Position numbers and translations under genes: made by a program. A stretch of 64,000 nt of DNA, taken from the NCBI GenBank assembly GCA_036821825.1, contig DAISIV010000001.1, positions 1 through 64,000 of the forward strand. Reading direction: 5' to 3'. The stretch comes from CAITZA01 sp937915285 (GTDB lineage Bacteria; Desulfobacterota; Desulfomonilia; Desulfomonilales; Desulfomonilaceae). Shown here piece by piece: positions 35,570 to 45,607 of the stretch; the first letter of the stretch is position 1; every line of letters starts with the position of its first letter. The notes beneath the pieces are model-generated. The model was given only the letters and a program-made list of their open reading frames with translations. It did not search any database and was not told the origin of the DNA.

Positions 35570-37456
35570 TTAGGCCTTATGTTTCTCGAACCAGCGAACC
35601 AAAGCCAGGATAGTCCAAATCTGTCTATTGTTGTCACGCATTCCCGAAAGATGTTCATCAAGGATTTTTTTGCAGTAAGTGGGATTCAGGATGCCTGTAT
35701 CTCTTAATTTATGATCCGAAAAATATTCCGTTACCAGTGGCTTGAGTTCGCCTCTTATCCAGTGAGGCAGAGGCGGGGTAAAACCTTTTTTCTTACCCTT
35801 GCGTATCTTGGTGGGAAGCAGATTGCGGACCGCTTTTCTCAGTAATATTTTGGTTTCCAATAGTCTGGTTTTTACGCGAGGCGGCATCATGGCTACCTTT
35901 TCCACGAGTTCATGATCAAGCAGTGGGACACGGGCTTCCAGTGAGTTGATCATCGTCATGCGATCGACCTTCACAAGATTGTCGTCCAACAGGAAAGTTT
36001 TGGCGTCAACATATAGCAATTGATTCAATGGATGACCATTTCGGACTTTCGCAAAATGGCGTCCTAATACCTCGTAACTATCACTGAAGCCACTTTTCAT
36101 GAAATCATGCGACAATAAAAGTTTTTTCTCTTCCTCATTGAAGATCACTTTCCACCAGTAATGTCCTCTTTCAAAATCTAGATCGGCTCCAGTCACAAAT
36201 CTCTTGGCCTTGTAATCAAAACTTATACGTTCCATGGAGGCAGGCAATGCAAAAACCAGCGGTTTTATAAGTCCGTTCTTCAACCATGCCGGGAATGATC
36301 TGAAGATAGCGCTCAGCTTGTACGCCACATGCGTTGGGTATCCGGCAAAAACCTCGTCGCCGCCATCGCCTGTCAAAGTTACCTTCACCTTGGACACAGC
36401 AAGTCTCGAAACCAGAAAAGTCGGAATGGCTGAATAGTCGGCAAAAGGTTCGTCAAAATAGTCAAGTAGTTCTGGAATAGATTCCACCATGTCCGGTGAA
36501 ACCATCTGTTCGGTGTGGTCACATCCGAGGGTTTGGGCAACGAGCCTCGCATCGGCTGATTCATCGTAAGATTTGCGATCAAAACCTATGGTGAAGGTCT
36601 TTAACTTCGCTTTGAGATTCTTCACCATTATGGCCGCTATGGTGGTTGAATCCAGTCCACCGCTGAGGAAAGCGCCGATCGGAACATCCGAAATCATCTG
36701 TCTTGAAACCGCCCCCTCGATCAAATCGATGACTTCGTGTTCATAGTCCCTATTCCTATCTTCTGAAGCAGAGGCCTCCGGGACCGGAATGTCCCAGTAA
36801 CTTTTTATTTTGATGCCATCCGGAGAGCAAATCAGTAGACTCGCAGGTGGCAATTTCCGGATGTCCCTGAACGCTGTCGATGGGGTTGGCACATACATCA
36901 GGGACAAATAATCATACAGCGCCTGATAGTCAGGGGCTCTATCTATGGGGGCCCTGAGCAGCGCCTTGATCTCACTACCAAAGTAGATGACATTGTCCGA
37001 CCCAGCCGAATAGAACAGGGGCTTTATTCCCAGACGGTCCCGTGCCAATACAAGCTTTGAATTCCTTGAATCCCAAAGACCGAATGCAAACATGCCGTTG
37101 AGACGATCAACGCACCTCTCACCCATCTCTTCATACAGGTGGACTATTACCTCAGTGTCTGATGCCGTCCTGAACTGATGCCCTAACGAAACAAGCTCCC
37201 TTCGTAATTCTATGAAGTTGTAAATCTCCCCGTTGAACACTATCCAGATGCTTTTATCCTCATTAAACAAGGGCTGTGCGCCACCAGTGAGGTCGATGAT
37301 GCTCAGACGCCTCATGGCCAGACCTATTCGATCGGAGACGAAATAGCCTTCATCGTCAGGTCCCCGCCGCTCCAGGGAAGAGTTCATTCGCCGCAAAAGC
37401 CCTTCAGACACTTTTGGCGTGGCCTTCGGGCTATATATTCCACATATTCCGCACAT
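35570..37456 (-). CDS. asnB: glutamine-hydrolysing asparagine synthase family protein
   Basis: A 628-residue protein with the N-terminal nucleophile amidotransferase domain (MCGICGIYSP, with Cys2 exposed after Met removal) and the C-terminal synthetase domain with the ATP motif GAFLSGGLDSTTIAA and the KVDRMTMINSLEARVPLLD signature. It matches the AsnB form with an insertion of the kind seen in surface polysaccharide loci, where such proteins may amidate sugars or carboxyl groups instead of making asparagine. It is convergent with the MoaD gene (16 nt gap) and co-oriented with the glycosyltransferase gene upstream. Confidence 0.93.
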   Translation of the reverse strand: MCGICGIYSPKATPKVSEGLLRRMNSSLERRGPDDEGYFVSDRIGLAMRRLSIIDLTGGAQPLFNEDKSIWIVFNGEIYNFIELRRELVSLGHQFRTASDTEVIVHLYEEMGERCVDRLNGMFAFGLWDSRNSKLVLARDRLGIKPLFYSAGSDNVIYFGSEIKALLRAPIDRAPDYQALYDYLSLMYVPTPSTAFRDIRKLPPASLLICSPDGIKIKSYWDIPVPEASASEDRNRDYEHEVIDLIEGAVSRQMISDVPIGAFLSGGLDSTTIAAIMVKNLKAKLKTFTIGFDRKSYDESADARLVAQTLGCDHTEQMVSPDMVESIPELLDYFDEPFADYSAIPTFLVSRLAVSKVKVTLTGDGGDEVFAGYPTHVAYKLSAIFRSFPAWLKNGLIKPLVFALPASMERISFDYKAKRFVTGADLDFERGHYWWKVIFNEEEKKLLLSHDFMKSGFSDSYEVLGRHFAKVRNGHPLNQLLYVDAKTFLLDDNLVKVDRMTMINSLEARVPLLDHELVEKVAMMPPRVKTRLLETKILLRKAVRNLLPTKIRKGKKKGFTPPLPHWIRGELKPLVTEYFSDHKLRDTGILNPTYCKKILDEHLSGMRDNNRQIWTILALVRWFEKHKA

Positions 37457-37579
37457 TGCTTATTTCATTGGACAAGAACAAGAGGGCAGACATTGATGAA
37501 CCATGGGCATTTATGACTCAAATACGGGTTGGGCGTTAAACACCGTGAGATGCTTTGACATTGGATACAGGGCATTTTC

Positions 37580-38467
37580 CTAATTCGGTTCCCGCAATCG
37601 AAGTGAAGCAAACTGGTCAAGTATCAACCCGAAAAATATTATGTTTATTCCTCCCGCCAGGAAAAGCACCGCTCCGCTACTAAATTGCTGAAACAGTATC
37701 AAATTACGAACGGTTATGATTATTCCCATCAACACCATGACCAGACCGGCCGGGAAGAATATCCTGTTAGGGTTGGCCAAGGTTATGATCCGCAAAATAA
37801 ACATCAGAAACCTGAATCCATCGCTGAAAGGTTTCAGTTTGCTATGAGTTTCTGACGGACGTTTGTTAACATCTACAGATATGAAATCGACATTGTAACC
37901 CGACATTATGAAACACAGTGTGCTGGTCGAGGGGAATGAATATCCATTGGGATAAACATGCATGAACTTGCACGCGATTTCGTGCCTGAATGCCCTGAAG
38001 CCGGATGTCAGGTCACCGATTGCACGTTCTGACAAAAATGAGGCAAGACCTGTCAAGAAAACATTCCCCAGGTTTCTCAACCAAGACCCCGATTCACTGT
38101 CAAACTTCCTGGCGCCCACTACAAGATCGTAGTCTTGGAGACGTTCCAGGAGTTTTGGCAAATCCGAGGGATTGTGCTGTCCATCAGCGTCAATGACAGC
38201 AACCAGACCGCCGCTGATATTGCGGAGCGCCGTTTTCAGACAGGCGCCATTGCCCTTGTTCAGTGGGTGGGATACAACCCTGGCTCCTGCTTTACGGGCT
38301 TCAAGCGCAGTAGAATCTGTTGAACCGTCATCAATGACCAGGACATCTGCCTGCGGTACGGATGAACGGACACCCTCCACCACGGAAGCTATGGTTTTCC
38401 CTTCATTAAAGGCGGGAATAACCACCGTGACAGGCGCTTCAATCTCAAATGAATCTGATTCAGTCAA
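37580..38467 (-). CDS. GT2 glycosyltransferase, DPM1/GtrB-like, with C-terminal membrane helices
   Basis: A 295-residue protein. The GT-A catalytic domain has VVIPAFNEGKTIASV, the metal/nucleotide motif VAVIDADGQHNP and a region of the type SGFRAFRHE. Two hydrophobic segments at the C-terminus (LVMVLMGIIITVRN, VLFLAGGINIIFFGLIL) anchor it in the inner membrane. Relatives load a sugar on to a polyprenyl phosphate. It is upstream of asnB on the same strand, so the two are probably one unit. Confidence 0.87.
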   Translation of the reverse strand: MTESDSFEIEAPVTVVIPAFNEGKTIASVVEGVRSSVPQADVLVIDDGSTDSTALEARKAGARVVSHPLNKGNGACLKTALRNISGGLVAVIDADGQHNPSDLPKLLERLQDYDLVVGARKFDSESGSWLRNLGNVFLTGLASFLSERAIGDLTSGFRAFRHEIACKFMHVYPNGYSFPSTSTLCFIMSGYNVDFISVDVNKRPSETHSKLKPFSDGFRFLMFILRIITLANPNRIFFPAGLVMVLMGIIITVRNLILFQQFSSGAVLFLAGGINIIFFGLILDQFASLRLREPN

Positions 38468-38668
38468 TGATTTACCCTTGATTTAAAAAGTCGTCGCCTC
38501 ATTCCACATGAAACTTGTTTATGGAATTTTACAGGCCCGACGCAATGACGGTGATCGCCATACAATTGATACCCTGGAACACGCGGAGGCTCTGTACACT
38601 CCCGGGTTCAAATATCATTATCATGAATCCTGGTCAAAAAAAACTGGAAGGGTTTGAGGAGAGGTCAA

Positions 38669-38745
38669 TGGTGGCGGTGCAGGGACTTGAACCCCGGACA
38701 CTGCGGATATGAGCCGCATGCTCTGACCTACTGAGCTACACCGCC
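38669..38745 (-). tRNA. tRNA-Met (anticodon CAU)
   Basis: Read from 38745 to 38669 on the minus strand, including the encoded CCA (38669-38671). Acceptor stem GGCGGTG/CACCGCC, A discriminator, D-arm GTAGCTCAGT, anticodon arm TGCGG-CTCATAT-CCGCA with CAU in the loop, T-arm GGGGTTCAAGTCCC-type. The body looks like elongator Met; a lysidine-modified Ile tRNA also has CAU and cannot be fully excluded. It sits alone between genes of the polysaccharide region. Confidence 0.92.
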
Positions 38746-38838
38746 GCAACATCCGTCAGAATAGCATTTCAAATTTGACCCTGTCAAGGCCAACCAGATT
38801 GTGACATTCTCTAAAGATTAAAAAATACTGACAGCAAA

Positions 38839-39159
38839 CTATTTCAGCAGCATTCGGACGGAATTCATTAGTTCCAATATATCTGAATACATAGCTTCAA
38901 CTCCCTCGAGACTGCCGGCTGACGCTGTCTTTTCTATTCGCTCTGCCAGGGACGCAATTTCATTGAGTTGGAGGTTTAGGGCCGCGCCTTTGATTGAGTG
39001 GGCACGTTTTCTAACACCTGAGATGTCAGCGCTATCCATGGCCGATTTCAATCCCGGGAGGTCTTCGTTTTCGGTGTAATCCACGAAAACACCCAGGAAT
39101 TCGATGACATCCTCTCTATCAATTCCAAGCTCCTCGGACATTTCATCTATTGTAGCCAT
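38839..39159 (-). CDS. histidine phosphotransfer (Hpt) domain protein
   Basis: A 106-residue all-helical protein with the Hpt phospho-acceptor motif RKRAHSIKGAALNL, the receiving His being H54, followed by LAERIEKTA. Hpt proteins relay phosphate between histidine kinases and response regulators. The ATG at 39159 has GAGG 7 nt before it; an earlier TTG does not. No kinase or receiver gene is adjacent, so it is an orphan that probably serves a kinase encoded elsewhere, possibly controlling the surrounding polysaccharide genes. Confidence 0.87.
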   Translation of the reverse strand: MATIDEMSEELGIDREDVIEFLGVFVDYTENEDLPGLKSAMDSADISGVRKRAHSIKGAALNLQLNEIASLAERIEKTASAGSLEGVEAMYSDILELMNSVRMLLK

Positions 39160-39306
39160 TGTCAATCCTCATTCCTGATCAAATATTCTTACCCCAAACT
39201 CTCTGATTTTACCATTGCGGACTTAAGCCGGAACTGATCTGCGCCAATTCGGAAATCATGAAGACAAGGGGGAAATACATCAAAGAGCGGGGGTTATAAA
39301 CAAAAA

Positions 39307-40011
39307 CTAACTTATAAGCCTGTTTATGAATCTTGGCAGAACATTTTGCCTTTTGTTCATTACCACACCCAGAAGTTTTTCCTTATCGCTGGACACATTG
39401 TTTATTGCCGTGACCAGCCTGCGCTGGTTAAGTCTGGCAGCGCTAACGACAAATATGACATAATCCAGTTTTTCCGCCAGAAAATTGGGCACTGGGGAAG
39501 ACAAAACTGGAGGACAATCAAAAAATATGTATTCGTAGCTATTACGCAAAAACATCAGAAAAGTATCAAAGCTTGATTCATTCTCTTCCGAGTAGTGAAG
39601 GATTTCAGGATTCGTTATCTGAATGAAGCGCAGGTTTCTGGTTGCCAGCCTGTATTCCCTGAAACCGACATTCTGATACCCGGAATTCTCCTCCATCAAC
39701 AATTCTGGGTAATTGTAAGAGAGAAAATCCGTCAAATAAAGATTTTCCAACTGTGTATCGACTAACACGACCTTTTTGTGAGAGTGTTTCGACGCAAACA
39801 TTCCCAGTCCAAGCGTTATTGTGGTGCAACCCTCCCCGGCAGAGGCCGAACAAAGAGCGAAAGTCCCCGGGAGGCTGTCGTCTGAAACATTTTTGCGAAT
39901 ATTGGACCAAAGGGCGCTCATCTCCTTTTGGAATTCTTTTGAAGAATTGATTAATTCGAAATCTCCTCCGTTAGCAAGAGGGTCTGATTTCCTTGAACTC
40001 CAAAAAGCCAA
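39307..40011 (-). CDS. CpsD/CapB-like ATPase with degenerate Walker A (GEGCTT)
   Basis: A 234-residue cytoplasmic MinD-fold protein like the ATP-binding part of bacterial tyrosine kinases that control capsule export. Its Walker A reads ASAGEGCTTIT, with Cys where the family has the phosphate-binding Lys (GEGKTT). Walker A' (VVLVDTQLEN) and Walker B (YIFFDCPP) are present. No Tyr-rich tail. The start is TTG with AGGAG 8 nt upstream. A second, similar protein is encoded at 62683. It may be a pseudokinase or regulatory partner for the chain-length protein at 56177. See findings. Confidence 0.8.
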   Translation of the reverse strand: MAFWSSRKSDPLANGGDFELINSSKEFQKEMSALWSNIRKNVSDDSLPGTFALCSASAGEGCTTITLGLGMFASKHSHKKVVLVDTQLENLYLTDFLSYNYPELLMEENSGYQNVGFREYRLATRNLRFIQITNPEILHYSEENESSFDTFLMFLRNSYEYIFFDCPPVLSSPVPNFLAEKLDYVIFVVSAARLNQRRLVTAINNVSSDKEKLLGVVMNKRQNVLPRFINRLIS

Positions 40012-40133
40012 TCCAGCTCTCCTGTCACACCTATTTTTGGGGCAAGCCTAAGAAATTTTGGCGAGAACTTCAAGATTTTTTATTCAGATATTCGAATTCC
40101 TCGAGTAGGCCGGTTTTCACTGAGGTCTAGCGC

Positions 40134-41087
40134 TCAACGAGCTACTCTCGATGTAAGGTGATGGATGACAATTTCAGGTGGGCAGTTTAGCCTTAGAGGT
40201 AATCCTGAACTACCTGTGCCGGCAGACGTGAAACCCGGTATTCCCTTGTATGTCCATGATCCCCTGCAGTATGTGCGCGGACAGTTGGCGTTCATCCAGA
40301 TCGGGATACCACCTGGAAGGCATAGTTGGCCCGCATGGGTATGGCCACAAACGATGAAATCGGTTTCATACCGGTAAGCTTCTTCCAGCGTTTCCGGGGA
40401 ATGCATCATCAGGATCTTGACCGCTTTGGCCGGTACACCCGAAAAGGCCTTTTTGTAATCATGGACCCCGTAAAAATGGGCGTCGTCCAATCCCACAACC
40501 CAAAGCTGCTCCCCTTCTTTTTCGATTAGCGCAGACTCATTGAGAAGCATCCTGATGTTGTGACGCTCAAGTTTCGGGACAAATTCCAGAAAGTCATGAT
40601 TCCCCAGAATTCCAAAATTTCCAAAAGGTGATTTGAGGTCTTTTGCAAGTCTCTCGATTTCATTGAAGGCTGGGTAATAATCGCTGTGAGTATGAAATCT
40701 GTAGTCTCCGGTCATCAAACATAAATCAAATTTCTGACTGGATACTAGACGTCCGAGATGGGCTCCGAAACCTTTTTTAACATCCAGGTGCAAGTCTGAA
40801 AGATGCAGTATGCTGAAATCTTCGAATGCGTCCGGGAGGTTGGGAATAATCACTGTGTTATGGACTATCTTGTGGGCTGTGATGTTTGAGAAACCCCTAT
40901 CCCACAGTCCGACCAGCTTGAGCATCTTACCGAACATTTCAAGCGCTAGATCGAGATTCTCAAAATGGAATGATCCCAGACCCGGACCAAGGACTGAGGC
41001 CGCATGCTCGACCTGTATCGTCAGACGCCTGGAAACATAATCAGATCCACATCTGCTAATTATCTCATCTAAAGCCTTGCTATCCAT
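40134..41087 (-). CDS. calcineurin-like metallophosphoesterase
   Basis: A 317-residue protein. All five metal-binding motifs are visible in order: LSDLHLD (near 95), MTGDYRFHTHSD, ILGNHDFLE, a His in MMHSP, and CGHTHAGQ. The N-terminal ~80 residues are extra. It fits the YaeI/LpxH-like family that cleaves phosphodiester or pyrophosphate bonds in lipid precursors. No signal peptide. The next gene upstream on the same strand encodes a second phosphodiesterase; both may process the lipid carrier or sugar-lipid of the nearby pathway. Its in vivo substrate is not readable. Confidence 0.87.
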   Translation of the reverse strand: MDSKALDEIISRCGSDYVSRRLTIQVEHAASVLGPGLGSFHFENLDLALEMFGKMLKLVGLWDRGFSNITAHKIVHNTVIIPNLPDAFEDFSILHLSDLHLDVKKGFGAHLGRLVSSQKFDLCLMTGDYRFHTHSDYYPAFNEIERLAKDLKSPFGNFGILGNHDFLEFVPKLERHNIRMLLNESALIEKEGEQLWVVGLDDAHFYGVHDYKKAFSGVPAKAVKILMMHSPETLEEAYRYETDFIVCGHTHAGQLCLPGGIPIWMNANCPRTYCRGSWTYKGIPGFTSAGTGSSGLPLRLNCPPEIVIHHLTSRVAR

Positions 41088-41248
41088 TGAAGCGGTCCAT
41101 TATTTGAAGAATTCCTGCCGAAGACGTTGCCAAAAGCTGTTGCGCAGACTCAAACGATTCCGCCAATAATCTTTGACCAGAATACTACATAGGTTCAAAA
41201 TCCTACAATATCTCCAAACTCTGTGGAGAAACTGTCTGAAATGATCAT

Positions 41249-42400
41249 CTATCCAAGCCAATCCATTCGACTTGTCATCAGCCGAAAATAGTCGTCAACA
41301 CATTTCAGTTCAATGTCGACAGGCTGAGAACTCAGAAGTGAGGCAAAAGAGTCCTCGTGCTCAGGAGCAAAACCGTGCATTCCGGGAAGCGCATTGAGTC
41401 CCATGTCACTTGGAGCTATCTGGTATCCAGGATCCATCAGAAGGATTTTTTCCCCATACATGTGATCCGGAAAATCAATGCTGTACCTTCTAAGTTCATC
41501 GTCATTCAAGACATGTGAATGCGGAACGCCTTTCAGAGCTTCCAGTATGGATTGTCTGGCCGAATCGTTAAAAAACCACAGCCGCACCATGGTTGAATCA
41601 TACACCGCCACGTAGTCCTTCCCGAATCTGTATCCGAGCTTTTCTACCGGCTTCTTTACATCAACAACTTCAGTCAGTGTAGTCATTCCATGATCTGAAA
41701 AAACGGCAAAGTAGATGTCCTGATAATTTTTTTCCATTTCACTGAAAAGGCGACTGACGTTTTGTTGATACCACTCAAGCTTGGTTGTTATCTCAGGTCC
41801 GCTCTTGGTAACCCGGTGTAGCAATCCGTCCATTGCCGCCGTATAGAGGAATGCAAACCTGATGTTACCCTCTTTGACATCCCTGATCAGCGCCTCAAAG
41901 TTTGCTGTTTCCGGTAACCGCCAGTTTGAAATGTGGTAGGGAATGCCTTTTTCTACAAGCACGTCGGCGATGTTTTTTACCGGACTTAAACCTCCTGGCA
42001 CAAATATGTCTGTTTTCTCAATATAGTCGAAATAAGCTATCCGACTGAAAGGCATGGCGTACATCTCGAAATAGCCGGTAAATCCGTAGTATTTGGCCAC
42101 TAGTTTGGACAGAGTATGTCTTACGCGCCACCGATCCGCTATGGAAGATGGCAACAGACCGAGTCCGAGGTAAGGGAATATCTTGAAAGGTGACTTGTCA
42201 GGCGCGTAGTAATAAAAACTCAGATGTTTGTGGACAGTCGGTTTCTGACCCGACAGGATTGTTGGAATGGCAGTAGAGGAATATCCGAACTGCATTCCAA
42301 CCCTGTATCTGTTGGGAAGTAAATCCTTCAGAAAATCACGGTCCTTGATAATTTCCCAGCCCATAGCGTCTACGAACATGAATACAGCTATTTTTTTCAT
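41249..42400 (-). CDS. alkaline-phosphatase-superfamily phosphodiesterase/phosphoglycerol transferase-like
   Basis: A 383-residue protein with the type I phosphodiesterase/nucleotide pyrophosphatase pattern: metal Asp in FMFVDAMGWEII, a Ser/Thr nucleophile region (GYSSTAIPTILSGQ), the second metal motif FSDHGMTT, and HGFAPEHEDSFA near the C-terminus. It has no signal peptide or helix, unlike most lipid-modifying relatives. I start at ATG 42400 (AAGGTGATGTA before it), 13 codons inside a longer frame. It probably acts on a phosphodiester of a polysaccharide precursor; the function is unproven. Confidence 0.8.
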   Translation of the reverse strand: MKKIAVFMFVDAMGWEIIKDRDFLKDLLPNRYRVGMQFGYSSTAIPTILSGQKPTVHKHLSFYYYAPDKSPFKIFPYLGLGLLPSSIADRWRVRHTLSKLVAKYYGFTGYFEMYAMPFSRIAYFDYIEKTDIFVPGGLSPVKNIADVLVEKGIPYHISNWRLPETANFEALIRDVKEGNIRFAFLYTAAMDGLLHRVTKSGPEITTKLEWYQQNVSRLFSEMEKNYQDIYFAVFSDHGMTTLTEVVDVKKPVEKLGYRFGKDYVAVYDSTMVRLWFFNDSARQSILEALKGVPHSHVLNDDELRRYSIDFPDHMYGEKILLMDPGYQIAPSDMGLNALPGMHGFAPEHEDSFASLLSSQPVDIELKCVDDYFRLMTSRMDWLG

Positions 42401-42600
42401 TACATCACCTTGATACCTGCTTGAACCACTATCGCACATGCCACGCCGGTAGACCGGCGCCCACCCAAGACGCTGTTTCCAATAATTTGCATAGAATGCC
42501 AGACCTTAGGATATTTTACACCATATTTCGATGTAATGGCGATATCAGGTTTATGAAATCTTGCAGTCCAAATTCATTCAAAAGGACCCATTCAGAAAAA

Positions 42601-44253
42601 TTACGGGTCAGCTACCAAGACTCCTACGCCTCTTCGAAACAGTAACGAACCGTCTGCTATATAAAATTGAGTTAACCCTCTGAGATAGTCAATCCTGGCT
42701 TGGGCTGCCGATAGCTGGCTGGTTATGGTTTCTCTCTCAGCTTGGGCCACCGTGAAGGCATTTGAGGTTCCTAACCTGTATTTTTCGATTTCTGCGTCCC
42801 TTTTTAACAGTTGGTATTTTATAGTCTCGTCAGAAAGCCGTATTTGATCTTTTGCCCGCTTGACCTCCACGTATGCGAGCAGCACCTCCTGCTGGGCCAA
42901 TTGCACAAGATTGTCGATGGCCTGCCTGCTTCGGGCCAGTTCAAGCACCGAACGGTTGTAATCGGCTTTGGCCTTCCTGTTCATCACCGGAAATTCAAAC
43001 TGTATACGCGCAGTATAGTCAAGCCCCCCACCTCCTGATCCGTAATCCTTGAGGGACAAGTCGAAGTTCTTGCTGTACCCGGTTCTTCCAAACATGAGGA
43101 ACGCATCAAGTTTAGGTAAAAGCCCGTTCTTTGTTTTTACTATCTCCAGTGTCCCTTTCTGTTCCTCAAGCCTGGCCTGATTCAAATCAGGCCTCATTCG
43201 CATTGCCACATTTATGTGAGAGGCCAGGTCCTCAACCGAATCCGGTGGTAATGTGGGCCTTGTCAGGAGCTTCAACTGGCGATTCCAAAGGTCAAAGCTT
43301 GGCGGACTGATCAGTTTGAGCAAACGTATGCGGGTTTTCTCCTGGAGACTTTTTGCGTCGGATAAGGCCTGCCGTGTAGATGATTCCTGAGCCAACAGAG
43401 AGTACATTTCATACTCGGCCTTCTGACCCGACTTGATTCTCTGTTTGGTTTCACGAACCAGCCTGCTGGAAAGAGCCAGGCCCTTCTCCTGAATGTCGAC
43501 CCTCATTAGCGCCAGAAGGTATTCCCAATAGGCTGATTCTATCTCACCAGCCAAGGTCTGAGCCAGACCGGTAAGTTCATAGCTGGATACCTGTGTCTCG
43601 ATTCTCGCTTTTCTAAGGTTAGCAAGGTTGGCCTGTATTCCAGCCCCTCTCAACAGAGCCTGATTCACACTTATTTGGGTGAACGTAGTCCAGTATTTGT
43701 CCTCTGTTGAAGAATCAGTTTCCGGGTCGCCTGAAAGACCGTCAGGCGGTGTCTCGCCTTTTCTGTAGCCAGTGCCAAGCAACATCTCTATGGTAGTTCC
43801 GGTTGGTAGGAACTCACTTACAGTTGTAGTCGCCGTGAATCCTCTACTGACACTCTGGCTGTTAGTCTTCTTCCTGTTGGCGTCGACCTCGGTCTTGGAC
43901 ACAGGATCAAAGACGGACCTCTCCACTTCTTCCCCCAGACTGGTTATCGGAGGCTTGAACTTCTGGACATCAAATGACTTGTTGTTCGAAAGCCCGATCA
44001 ATATGGCCTCCGAAAGCGAAACCTCTAGTCTCCCTGATGCCGGTGGGCCGATACCAGGCGCAACATAAGGCGCTGGACTGGCATTGGCTGGATCTCGAGG
44101 CTCTATTCCGGATTTTGACTGGCGGGGTGATAGATAGTCTAGGAGAGGTTTTCCAAAAGGAATCGAACAGGCAGACAGGAGGATTGGAGCCAGGATAGAT
44201 ACAAAGAGAACCAACAGGCTTTTAGAGCGACTTAAAACCAAATTGAACCCCAT
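42601..44253 (-). CDS. TolC-family outer-membrane efflux lipoprotein
   Basis: A roughly 550-residue protein (the first 18 residues of the longer frame from 44307 are uncertain). The signal sequence ends in the lipobox LLSAC. Two OEP-type repeats follow, with long helices (LTGLAQTLAGEIESAYWEYL; LVQLAQQEVLLAYVEVKRAK) that make the periplasmic barrel. It differs from classic TolC by a long N-terminal strand-rich part with VDANRKKTNSQSVSRGF. No membrane-fusion or RND/ABC partner is adjacent. In a polysaccharide locus it may serve as the outer-membrane exit. Confidence 0.83.
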   Translation of the reverse strand: MGFNLVLSRSKSLLVLFVSILAPILLSACSIPFGKPLLDYLSPRQSKSGIEPRDPANASPAPYVAPGIGPPASGRLEVSLSEAILIGLSNNKSFDVQKFKPPITSLGEEVERSVFDPVSKTEVDANRKKTNSQSVSRGFTATTTVSEFLPTGTTIEMLLGTGYRKGETPPDGLSGDPETDSSTEDKYWTTFTQISVNQALLRGAGIQANLANLRKARIETQVSSYELTGLAQTLAGEIESAYWEYLLALMRVDIQEKGLALSSRLVRETKQRIKSGQKAEYEMYSLLAQESSTRQALSDAKSLQEKTRIRLLKLISPPSFDLWNRQLKLLTRPTLPPDSVEDLASHINVAMRMRPDLNQARLEEQKGTLEIVKTKNGLLPKLDAFLMFGRTGYSKNFDLSLKDYGSGGGGLDYTARIQFEFPVMNRKAKADYNRSVLELARSRQAIDNLVQLAQQEVLLAYVEVKRAKDQIRLSDETIKYQLLKRDAEIEKYRLGTSNAFTVAQAERETITSQLSAAQARIDYLRGLTQFYIADGSLLFRRGVGVLVADP

Positions 44254-44818
44254 ACGCCGGTTACATGAAACATCCGATCCTTTGGCCATTGATGACCAAA
44301 AAAGCAAACTTTCACATCATGGCTGTACGGCTCTAAACATTATATATACAAGTCTATGAACGACTATTATTAACCAGTTTGTTCAGTTATTCCATGACAA
44401 CTTCGAAACAATAAAAAGCAACACCTATAATACTCAAGGCTTTATAATATAACGGTTTTACTGACACCATGTGGACCACTTCAGGTCTTGTCACTCAGTG
44501 CGCAAAACTCGACATAGCTTTAACTGTCAACAGAATTTCGCTGATCAATCTGGCTTTTTATCTAATAAAAACAGATTATTAGATATTACAACCAACAAAA
44601 CGTACCAGATTTAGTAGCGAATAAATGAAAGCTTTGGCTTACATTATATTGATTTAACAGATATTATATATTATTGAGTGTGGATAGGTCAAGTCGTTTG
44701 TCCTCAAACTAGCCTGGACATACCCCCATAGTCTCCTCATTAAAACCGTGAGTTACATTTCTAAATATATAAATCGCTTTATTCTAATGTGTTACATGAG
44801 ATATCTGGAAGGATGTGG
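44254..44818. other. AT-rich intergenic region between TolC-like and PPTase genes
   Basis: About 560 bp, notably AT-rich. A TATAAT reads on the minus strand at 44339-44344, plausibly part of the TolC-like gene's promoter. No gene is visible. Confidence 0.4.
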
Positions 44819-45607
44819 TCATTGGCGCAAGCATTCTCTAACATCGTCCATGGAATTCAAATCGAAGGTTGTGATGTTGGTTGTCGTCTGAGGACAGACT
44901 ACACAACCGACATGTTCTGAATCAACATGGACATCAAAGAAATTGCTGTCAGGGGACACAGATCCCACAAAATGCAGGCTCTGTTTTGTTGGTCCTTTAT
45001 GTGAAACAATATCTTGAGTCGGGACGCTGAAGCTCTGCAAAGGCATGTACAAGCCCTTGCCCAGAGCCTTGATGTAAGCTTCTTTTCTTACCCAAATTGT
45101 AAAGAAGGCCCGAATTTCTTCGTGTCCAGCGCAGGCTTTTACAGCTTGAGCCTCGACTTCAGAAAAAAAACGTTCAGCGATCGCAAGCGTCGGGAAGTCC
45201 CTTTTCAGATACTCCACGTCCACACCCATCAAGCGCTGTTTGCTGAATACCATTAACAGCCATTCTCCGGAGTGGGAAATATTGAATTCCACGTTCTCGT
45301 TAAAGTTCCCTCCGGCTACAATTGGCCTACCGAATTGCGTAAAAGAATACTTGATTTGTTCGGCAATCAATGGGATATATTTGCTTATCAGCAGTCTTTG
45401 TATAGCCTTTCTGATAATGAAGCGACTTCTCTGGGCAGCATTTCTTAACTTGTTGCAATAGTTATTTTCTTCAGTTGATAGTATTTTTTTTAATTTATCC
45501 GGGCAGTGTTCAAGTCCAGGTAAAAACACACGCCATAAATGAATCATGTTGTCGTTCAATTCCATGCGTGGCTCAAGATTACAAGCCATGTCACGCGAAT
45601 TGTTCAT
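44819..45607 (-). CDS. Sfp-type 4'-phosphopantetheinyl transferase
   Basis: A 262-residue protein that loads the phosphopantetheine arm from CoA on to carrier domains. The family motifs are clear: metal-binding GVDVEYLKRD (near residue 127), FFSEVEAQAV and the catalytic WVRKEAYIKALGKG (WxxKEA). It is transcribed away from the one-module NRPS gene at 45781, 170 nt off, and is the expected activator of that protein's carrier domain. A shared promoter region between them implies common control. Confidence 0.92.
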   Translation of the reverse strand: MNNSRDMACNLEPRMELNDNMIHLWRVFLPGLEHCPDKLKKILSTEENNYCNKLRNAAQRSRFIIRKAIQRLLISKYIPLIAEQIKYSFTQFGRPIVAGGNFNENVEFNISHSGEWLLMVFSKQRLMGVDVEYLKRDFPTLAIAERFFSEVEAQAVKACAGHEEIRAFFTIWVRKEAYIKALGKGLYMPLQSFSVPTQDIVSHKGPTKQSLHFVGSVSPDSNFFDVHVDSEHVGCVVCPQTTTNITTFDLNSMDDVRECLRQ

